Assembly: GCA_028701815.1 (NCBI GenBank)
Contig: JAQVPY010000043.1
Coordinates: forward strand, 1-13,875
Direction of reading: 5' to 3'
Origin: Bacteroidales bacterium
GTDB taxonomy: Bacteria > Bacteroidota > Bacteroidia > Bacteroidales > BM520
Length of the DNA: 13,875 nucleotides
Shown here: positions 6,372 to 12,367 of the stretch, piece by piece
Numbering within the stretch: the stretch's first letter is position 1
How the letters are laid out: each line of letters starts with the position of its first letter
The notes under the pieces: generated by a model
What the model was told of the DNA's origin: nothing
Seen by the model: only the letters and a program-made list of their open reading frames with translations
Database searches by the model: none
Program-made: the position numbers and the translations under genes

Positions 6372-8648
6372 ATGTTTGAAATACGTAAAAAAGAAATATT
6401 GTCGCAGGATATGTTCTTAATGGATATTTTTGCGCCACGTATTGCACATTCAGTATTACCCGGCCAGTTTCTTATTATTAAAATGAGAGAAAGCTCTGAG
6501 AGAATTCCATTAACCGTTAGTGATGCTAATCCTGCAGATGGAGTTGTTACCATTGTTTTTAAGGCTATAGGAAGCTCTACTGAAGAGATGAGCAAATACG
6601 AAGTCGGGCAGTCGTTCTGTGATGTGGTGGGTCCTCTCGGTCGTCAGTCGGAGTTCTGCAATCTTCAGCAGGCAGAATTGAAGGCAAAACGCTTCGTTTT
6701 TGTTGGTGGGGGCGTAGGAATAGCCCCAATATATCCTCAGGTGAAATGGTTACATGAAAAAGGGATTGACGTCGATTGTATAATCGGTGCTAAAACGCGT
6801 TCATTGCTTGTTTATGTGGAAGAGTTGAAGAAGGTATCGAATCTATATATTACGACAGATGATAATACGGGTGAGAATCAGGGTCTTGTTACGGATATGC
6901 TGAAGAAGTTGATTGACAGCGGAAAGAAATATGATGAAGTTATTGCCATCGGCCCAATGATTATGATGAAGTTTGTGTCACAGATGGCTACAAGTTACAA
7001 TATCCCTTGTACTGTAAGCATGAATTCTCTGATGGTAGATGGGACCGGTATGTGTGGCGCATGTCGTCTTACTGTGGGTGGAGAGACAAAGTTTACCTGT
7101 GTCGACGGGCCTGAATTCGACGGTGCTAAGATTGATTTTGCCGAAGCTATGAAACGTCAGGCGATGTATGATAATGTGGCGACAAAGAAAATATTGGACA
7201 AGCAGGAGAGGGATGAAGGTCATGTATGTCATATCGGCGGCATAGGTGAAGAAGTGCGAGATAAGAAAAAACGTGTACCGATCCTTGAACAGGATCCGAA
7301 GGTCAGGGCGACGAATTTTGATGAGGTCTGCCTCGGCTACACAGCAGAGGAAGCCATGCTTGAGGCTCGTCGTTGTCTGAATTGCAAAAATCCGCAATGT
7401 GTCCCGGGTTGTCCGGTAACTATTAATATACCTGCTTTTATTCAACAAGTTGCTCAAGGTAATTTTGAGGAAGCAGCTAAAATAATAAATTTCGATTCTG
7501 CTTTACCTGCAGTTTGTGGACGTGTATGCCCGCAGGAGACACAATGTGAGGGGCGCTGTGTTATGGGTAAGAAATTTGATGCTGTCGCTATTGGTAAGCT
7601 GGAAAGGTTTGTCGGCGACTGGGCAAGAGAAAATAAGATGACTTTTAAGAAACCCTCGGCGCGCAACGGCCATAAAGTTGCCGTAATCGGTAGCGGTCCT
7701 TCCGGAATTACCTGTGCAAAAGAGCTGTTGATGAAAGGCTATGATGTGACTGTTTTTGAGGCGCTTCACGAATTCGGCGGTGTGCTGGTGTATGGTATTC
7801 CTTCATTTCGTCTTCCCAAAGAGACGGTGGTAAAACACGAAGTCGAAAACATACGCAGTCTCGGCGCACATTTTGAAAAGGATGTGGTAGTTGGGAAAAC
7901 GGTCTCCATAGATAGTCTGATGCAGAAGGAAAATTTCGAAGCTGTCTTTATCGGTTCAGGTGCAGGCTTGCCGAAATTTATGAATATACCTGGTGAAAAC
8001 CTCTGTGGAGTCGTTTCTGCCAACGAATTTCTGACGAGAAATAATCTGCTGTTTGCATATAAAGACGGTTATGATACCCCTAACTTCTTAGGCAGAAAAG
8101 TTGCTGTTGTAGGCGGAGGAAATGTTGCTATGGATGCTGCACGTACCGCGTTGCGTCTTGGGGCTCAGGTTTATGTGGTATATAGACGTTCCGAAAAAGA
8201 GTTGCCGGCAAGAGTAGAAGAAGTCCATCATGCTAAAGAAGAAGGCGTGGAGTTTCATCTCTTATGTAATCCGGTAGAGATCCTTGGCGATGAAAAAGGA
8301 TGGGTGAAAGGTGTCAAGTGCATTCGGATGGAACTTGGTGAGCCGGATGCTTCCGGAAGAAGAAGACCCGTAGTGGTTAAAGGCTCGGATTTCATCTTAG
8401 ATATTGATATGCTGATAATGTCTCTCGGAACTTCGCCTAATCCGTTGCTTTCTTCAACTACACATGGCCTTGAGGTTAACAAGTATAATTGCCTCATCGC
8501 TGATGAAGAAACAGGGCAGACCACACACAAAGGCGTTTTTGCCGGCGGAGATGCGGTAAGCGGTGCGGCAACGGTTATACTTGCAATGGGCGCAGGCAAA
8601 AGAGCCGCCGCCGCTATTGACAAATATATCCAGGATGGTTCTAAATAA
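6372..8648 (+). CDS. nfnAB: Fused NfnA-NfnB: NADH-dependent reduced ferredoxin:NADP+ oxidoreductase
   Basis: This 758-residue protein joins the two subunits of the bifurcating transhydrogenase Nfn. Residues 1-265 are NfnA-like (ferredoxin reductase/PyrK family). They carry an FAD-binding RIPLTVSD (44-51), an NAD-site GGGVGIAP (112-119) and a [2Fe-2S] site with C228, C231 and C243; D223 is a likely fourth ligand, as in Nfn. After a linker, residues 300-755 are NfnB/GltD-like. They have two [4Fe-4S] sites (C335, C338, C343, C347 and C382, C386, C392, C396), an FAD motif GSGPSG (440-445), an NADPH motif GGGNVAMDAA (581-590) and YRR at 604-606 for the 2'-phosphate. By family, NADPH oxidation is coupled to NAD+ and ferredoxin reduction, or the reverse. 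Such fusions are often labelled as dihydroorotate dehydrogenase electron-transfer/glutamate synthase small subunit. No pyrD or gltB neighbour is present, and the hydrogenase context favours Nfn. Confidence 0.9.
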   Translation: MFEIRKKEILSQDMFLMDIFAPRIAHSVLPGQFLIIKMRESSERIPLTVSDANPADGVVTIVFKAIGSSTEEMSKYEVGQSFCDVVGPLGRQSEFCNLQQAELKAKRFVFVGGGVGIAPIYPQVKWLHEKGIDVDCIIGAKTRSLLVYVEELKKVSNLYITTDDNTGENQGLVTDMLKKLIDSGKKYDEVIAIGPMIMMKFVSQMATSYNIPCTVSMNSLMVDGTGMCGACRLTVGGETKFTCVDGPEFDGAKIDFAEAMKRQAMYDNVATKKILDKQERDEGHVCHIGGIGEEVRDKKKRVPILEQDPKVRATNFDEVCLGYTAEEAMLEARRCLNCKNPQCVPGCPVTINIPAFIQQVAQGNFEEAAKIINFDSALPAVCGRVCPQETQCEGRCVMGKKFDAVAIGKLERFVGDWARENKMTFKKPSARNGHKVAVIGSGPSGITCAKELLMKGYDVTVFEALHEFGGVLVYGIPSFRLPKETVVKHEVENIRSLGAHFEKDVVVGKTVSIDSLMQKENFEAVFIGSGAGLPKFMNIPGENLCGVVSANEFLTRNNLLFAYKDGYDTPNFLGRKVAVVGGGNVAMDAARTALRLGAQVYVVYRRSEKELPARVEEVHHAKEEGVEFHLLCNPVEILGDEKGWVKGVKCIRMELGEPDASGRRRPVVVKGSDFILDIDMLIMSLGTSPNPLLSSTTHGLEVNKYNCLIADEETGQTTHKGVFAGGDAVSGAATVILAMGAGKRAAAAIDKYIQDGSK

Positions 8649-8657
8649 TTAAATTAT

Positions 8658-10514
8658 ATGAAAGACGAAATCATTCGCTCCGATACTCCTCTGTTTTCGA
8701 TAGAAAACGACAAATGTATCAATTGCTCTGTGCCTGTTTGTGCCAAAGTCTGTCCGGTGAGTGCTATATATAAAGTTGAAGCGCCTCATAACGGCTGTAA
8801 AATTGATAACGACCGTTGCATAGGATGCGGAGATTGTCTCGTCTATTGTCCCAATAACGCCGTTAAATTTCGAGATTCTATATCTCACGTGAAGTATTTT
8901 ATCGATAATTTTAATACCGTCGCTTTATTAGATCCGTCGATTTCCGGAGAGTTCGAGGACATCACAGATTATCGAAAATTCGTTGCGATGATCAAGTCGC
9001 TCGGTTTCGACCATGTACAGGAAGTCTCTTTTGGTGTAGATATGGTTGCTACCAAGTATGCGGATCTCATTAATAATTATCGCGGCAAGTATTATATCTT
9101 TTCCACTTGTCCCGTAATTGTTAATTATGTCAGGAAGTTTCATCCCGAGTTGATCGACAACCTTGCACCTTTCATGTCTCCCTCTGTAGCTTTAGCAAAG
9201 TTTTTACGCAAGCATTACGATAAGGACACCAAGTTTATTTTTATAGGACCGTGTATTGCGAGTAAAGATGAGGAGCTTTATACCGAAGAAAAGTATATAG
9301 ACGCCAACATTACCTTTAGGGAGTTGCGTAAAATGTTCAAGGATTCGGATATCCAGGAGTTGAAAGCCGAATTTGACGATTTTGATTTGCCTCATGGGAA
9401 TAGAGGCTCTATGTATCCTTTGATCAACGGATTGTTATACGCGGCGGATTGCGAAAATAGTCCTGTTTTTTCTATGGCTGACAGACGCAAGTCGTTGGAT
9501 GCCGTCAAGACTTTTTCCACTGATATCAATAAGTTACAGAAACATTTTAATCTTTTTTACTGTCAGTGCTGTTCTTTAGGACCGGGTACCACAGGCGGCA
9601 ATTTTATTTTGAGTGATAATGCCGTAAGAAATTATGCCCAGAAACGCGATGAGAAACTCGACAAGGCGTTATGGGCTGAATGGTTGACGGAAGCATGTCA
9701 AACGGAGTTGAATACTTCATTTATTGTTGATGATCAACGTTCTTTAGAGCCCCCCGAAGAGGCTGTGGAGAAAGTGTTGGAGGTGATTGGTCATGACACC
9801 GAAGGATGTCGGCTTTGTGGCTACAACTCGTGCAGAGACTTTGCATCTTATGTCGCAAAAGGACATGTCGATTTGGACACGTGTTTGTGTTATACTGTAG
9901 AAGCGAGCCAAAAGGAAAGGCAAGAGTTGCAGAAAGAGAACGCTGTCCTCAGTGACGAGAATGTCAAACTGCATAATTCGGAGAAGCAACTTAAAGAAAA
10001 GCTTGGGGAACTTGTTTTGGAGAACAGGCAGTTTGGAGTTATCATTAATAACTTGAATACAGCAGTGGTGGTAGTTGATACTTCTTTAAACATTGTTGTT
10101 GCAAATACCGTGTTTGTCAATATGTTAGGAGAAGATGCACAAGAAATTGCAGAAGTCGTTCCGGGTCTTGTAGGTGCCGATTTGACTATGCTTGTTCCGG
10201 AGCCGTTGATAAAATTGCTATCCAGTGTAATCAATTCCAACAAGGTGGTCACCGACAAGGAGTTTATGTTAAAGGATAAGTTTTACAACATTTCACTTTT
10301 TCCGATAGCTGAGGGTAATATGACAGGGTGCATTATCAGGGACATGCATTCCGAGGAGATTCAGAAGGAGCAGATAATAAATAAGATAAACGAGGTCATT
10401 GACGATAATTTGGCCATGGTGCAACAGATAGGCTTTTTATTAGGAGAGGGTGCGTCACAGACGGAAAAGAAATTAAATTCGGTTATCAACACCTATAATA
10501 TAACGGAGAAGTAA
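8658..10514 (+). CDS. Putative sensory [FeFe]-hydrogenase-like protein with ferredoxin, H-cluster, FeS and PAS domains (copy 2)
   Basis: This 618-residue paralogue of 4088-5938 has the same domain order and shared blocks such as PSISGEF, DITDYR and KSLGF. The N-terminal clusters use C20, C23, C28, C32 (two extra residues in the first site) and C54, C57, C60, C64. The H-cluster loops are FSTCP (T150, C151), GPCIASKDE (C199, E205) and YCQCCSLGPG (C302, C304, C305). Thr150 replaces the proton-relay cysteine of catalytic enzymes. An FeS domain has C384, C387, C392 and C409. A coiled coil (415-455), a PAS domain (456-560) and a helical tail with LLGE (594-597) follow. It starts 9 bp after the nfnAB stop and ends 17 bp before the phosphatase gene. 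It is probably a sensor that reports through that phosphatase; low-level catalysis is not excluded. The ligand sensed is unknown. Confidence 0.87.
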   Translation: MKDEIIRSDTPLFSIENDKCINCSVPVCAKVCPVSAIYKVEAPHNGCKIDNDRCIGCGDCLVYCPNNAVKFRDSISHVKYFIDNFNTVALLDPSISGEFEDITDYRKFVAMIKSLGFDHVQEVSFGVDMVATKYADLINNYRGKYYIFSTCPVIVNYVRKFHPELIDNLAPFMSPSVALAKFLRKHYDKDTKFIFIGPCIASKDEELYTEEKYIDANITFRELRKMFKDSDIQELKAEFDDFDLPHGNRGSMYPLINGLLYAADCENSPVFSMADRRKSLDAVKTFSTDINKLQKHFNLFYCQCCSLGPGTTGGNFILSDNAVRNYAQKRDEKLDKALWAEWLTEACQTELNTSFIVDDQRSLEPPEEAVEKVLEVIGHDTEGCRLCGYNSCRDFASYVAKGHVDLDTCLCYTVEASQKERQELQKENAVLSDENVKLHNSEKQLKEKLGELVLENRQFGVIINNLNTAVVVVDTSLNIVVANTVFVNMLGEDAQEIAEVVPGLVGADLTMLVPEPLIKLLSSVINSNKVVTDKEFMLKDKFYNISLFPIAEGNMTGCIIRDMHSEEIQKEQIINKINEVIDDNLAMVQQIGFLLGEGASQTEKKLNSVINTYNITEK

Positions 10515-10531
10515 TTCGGAATAATTGATTT

Positions 10532-11767
10532 ATGAGTATAACTACGGCAAATATTAGCAAGAAGGCGATTTTCGATGAAAATCGCGACTATTATGTTGAT
10601 GTGGGTTGTGCTCAGAAGAATCATTATGGAGAGCATATCTGTGGAGATGTATTTCGTTCCAAGAGGATAATAACGGAGGACAGGATAATAGTGGTGTTAT
10701 CTGACGGCATGGGTCATGGGGTGAAGGCAAATGTTTTAGCAACATTTACTGCGGCTTTTGCCATCAATTTCACGGAGGAGCATAAGGATATAGAGAAGAT
10801 AGCCGACATCATCATGAACACTTTGCCTGTATGTGCTGAGAGGAAGATCAGTTATTCGACATTTACGATAGTAGATATAGATCAAAACGGGTCTGTCAAG
10901 ATCATCAGTTATACGAGTCCCGAAATAATGATTTTCCGGGGGAAGAAACCGATGGAAGTTGACTGGGAGGAGATAGAGATGACGAGTGAGAAGAATGAGG
11001 GGAAGATAATACAGACGGTAGAGTTTGTTCCGGAGAAGGGCGACAGGATAGTCTTTTGTTCCGATGGCGTTTCTCAGGCAGGGCTTGGGTCGGAGGAGTA
11101 TCCTTTTGGTTGGGGTATGGGTAATTGTGAGGAGTATGTTATTAGGCATATCTCTAATTATCCTGATGTCTCGGCAGCTCATTTATCTTCTTCGGTGATA
11201 GCGCAGGCGATAAAGAGGGACAATTATCGTCCCACCGATGACATCAGTTGCGTGTCTATTTTTTTTAGAAATCCGCGCAAATGTTTAATTTGTACCGGTC
11301 CTCCATTTAATCCGGAGAACGATCGTGAGTATGCGGATATCGCTTCCACTTTTGAAGGTAAGCGGATAATATGTGGAGGGACTTCTTCCGAGATCATAGC
11401 GCGAGAGTTAGGATTAAAGATAAGGGACAAGTTAGGCGGGCATTATGAGCCGGGGGCGCCGCCGCAGTTTGAGATTGAGGGCTTTGACTTGGTTACCGAG
11501 GGGATATTGACGTTAACGGAAATAGACGAGTTGTTGAAACAGTATCATTCGTTAAATTTTGCCATGGGGAAGAGTTCGGCTGCCATGGTAGTCGATGTTT
11601 TATTGAGTTCCGATGAGATTTGTTTTCTTGTAGGGACGGGCATCAATCCGACGAATCAGGATCCAAATTTGCAGATGGAGCTTGAGGTACGACGCACGAT
11701 AGTAAGCAGGATTGCTCACACTCTTGACGAGATCTTTTTAAAAGAAGTAAAGATTATCTATTTATAA
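10532..11767 (+). CDS. SpoIIE-type PP2C serine/threonine phosphatase, partner of H-cluster/PAS copy 2
   Basis: This 411-residue protein is a paralogue of 2908-4095 with a slightly longer N-terminus. The phosphatase metal-binding residues are present: D39 (CGDVF), D58 (SDGMGHG), D178 (SDGVS) and D236-D237 (TDDIS). Residues 247-411 form the same unassigned C-terminal domain (CTGPP at C254, CGGTS at C281, VGTGIN at 367-372). Four cysteines are shared with the other copy: C37 (before the first GD), C101 (PVC-ER), C254 and C281. No membrane segment is visible. It is the last gene of the rightward operon, 17 bp after the sensor gene and 21 bp before a strong terminator. The likely role is signal output from the H-cluster/PAS protein by dephosphorylating an unseen partner. 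The phosphatase family is clear; its target is not. Confidence 0.9.
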   Translation: MSITTANISKKAIFDENRDYYVDVGCAQKNHYGEHICGDVFRSKRIITEDRIIVVLSDGMGHGVKANVLATFTAAFAINFTEEHKDIEKIADIIMNTLPVCAERKISYSTFTIVDIDQNGSVKIISYTSPEIMIFRGKKPMEVDWEEIEMTSEKNEGKIIQTVEFVPEKGDRIVFCSDGVSQAGLGSEEYPFGWGMGNCEEYVIRHISNYPDVSAAHLSSSVIAQAIKRDNYRPTDDISCVSIFFRNPRKCLICTGPPFNPENDREYADIASTFEGKRIICGGTSSEIIARELGLKIRDKLGGHYEPGAPPQFEIEGFDLVTEGILTLTEIDELLKQYHSLNFAMGKSSAAMVVDVLLSSDEICFLVGTGINPTNQDPNLQMELEVRRTIVSRIAHTLDEIFLKEVKIIYL

Positions 11768-11788
11768 TGATTATAAATAATGACAAAA

Positions 11789-11818
11789 AAAAAGGTGTCT
11801 CATAAAAGACACCTTTTT
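11789..11818. terminator. Bidirectional Rho-independent terminator
   Basis: A perfect 12-bp stem (11789-11800 with 11807-11818) closes a 6-nt CATAAA loop. The arms are AAAAAGGTGTCT and its complement, giving an A-run on one side and a T-run on the other, so it can work on both strands. It lies between the convergent ends of the rightward phosphatase gene and the leftward hydC. Confidence 0.92.
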
Positions 11819-11824
11819 AATTAA

Positions 11825-11843
11825 CGGGAGTAATCAACTCCTG
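11825..11843. other. Small second hairpin beside the terminator
   Basis: GGAGT (11827-11831) pairs with ACTCC (11837-11841) around a 5-nt loop. One wobble pair and one C-G pair extend the stem to 7 bp. It lies between the hydC stop and the main terminator and has no T-run of its own. It could slow polymerase or protect the hydC mRNA end, or have no role. Confidence 0.35.
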
Positions 11844-11848
11844 AGTTA

Positions 11849-12328
11849 TCAGTCGTTGTATTCAGCGAGGACTTCTTTAACCTTATCGGGGGTCATACTT
11901 CCATAAACTTTATCGCCGACCATAAGTACCGGAGCGAGGCCGCAAGCGGCAACGCAGCGTAAACAGTTCAAGGAGAATTTACCGTCGGGGGTAGTTCCGC
12001 CGACTTGTATTCCGAGTTGACGTTTAAGTTCGTCTAATACTTTTTCAGCGCCACGAACGTAGCAGGCGGTACCCAGACATACAGATATCGGGTGGAGGCC
12101 TTTAGGTGTCATTGTGAAGAATGAGTAGAACGAGACAATACCATAAACTTTAGCAACGGGTATATTTAACTCTTTAGCAACTAATTCTTGAACCTCTGCT
12201 GAAAGGTAACCGAATTCACCCTGGACCTTATGAAGGACGTTGATAACTTCGCCGCCTTCATTGTTAAAGGATTTACAAACACCTTTGATGAATTGTACCT
12301 TAGATTCTGATAATTTAATAACTGCCAT
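11849..12328 (-). CDS. hydC: HydC: NuoE-like [2Fe-2S] subunit of NADH-dependent [FeFe] hydrogenase
   Basis: This 159-residue NuoE-family protein has a helical N-terminal domain (FGYLS, GIVSFYSFF) and a thioredoxin-like domain holding one [2Fe-2S] cluster through C84 and C89 (CLGTAC) and C125 and C129 (CVAAC). It is a clear paralogue of 2360-2878 but lacks that protein's longer charged N-terminus. It follows hydA by 39 bp on the same strand, which makes it the electron-transfer subunit of that hydrogenase. In HydABC enzymes it docks on HydB, the NADH/FMN subunit. No NuoF-like gene lies between the two, so HydB must be outside the window or be supplied by another gene. No Shine-Dalgarno sequence is visible, and the next downstream element is the terminator. 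Confidence 0.92.
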   Translation of the reverse strand: MAVIKLSESKVQFIKGVCKSFNNEGGEVINVLHKVQGEFGYLSAEVQELVAKELNIPVAKVYGIVSFYSFFTMTPKGLHPISVCLGTACYVRGAEKVLDELKRQLGIQVGGTTPDGKFSLNCLRCVAACGLAPVLMVGDKVYGSMTPDKVKEVLAEYND

Positions 12329-12367
12329 AATTTATTTCTTTTAATTAATTAACAAAACAATACTTTA

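Noticed and set aside
6978..7457. A 159-codon minus-strand open frame inside nfnAB, and similar frames at 7766-8023 and 8255-8623
   Set aside because: They are antisense shadows of a strongly conserved gene, with no family features and no promoter or ribosome site.
6372..8648. Reading the nfnAB fusion as pyrK/gltD (pyrimidine or glutamate synthesis)
   Set aside because: Domains alone would allow this label, but no pyrD or gltB neighbour is present. The fused NfnA-NfnB layout beside hydrogenase genes fits the transhydrogenase better.
10736..11182. A 148-codon minus-strand open frame opposite the second phosphatase
   Set aside because: It covers the catalytic motifs of the phosphatase on the other strand and its own translation looks random.
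12338..12355. Possible Rex (NADH-sensing repressor) site between hydA and hydC, with one perfect TTAACAA half
   Set aside because: The other half has two mismatches, the site lies inside an operon in very AT-rich DNA, and no Rex gene is visible. Chance is the simpler explanation.
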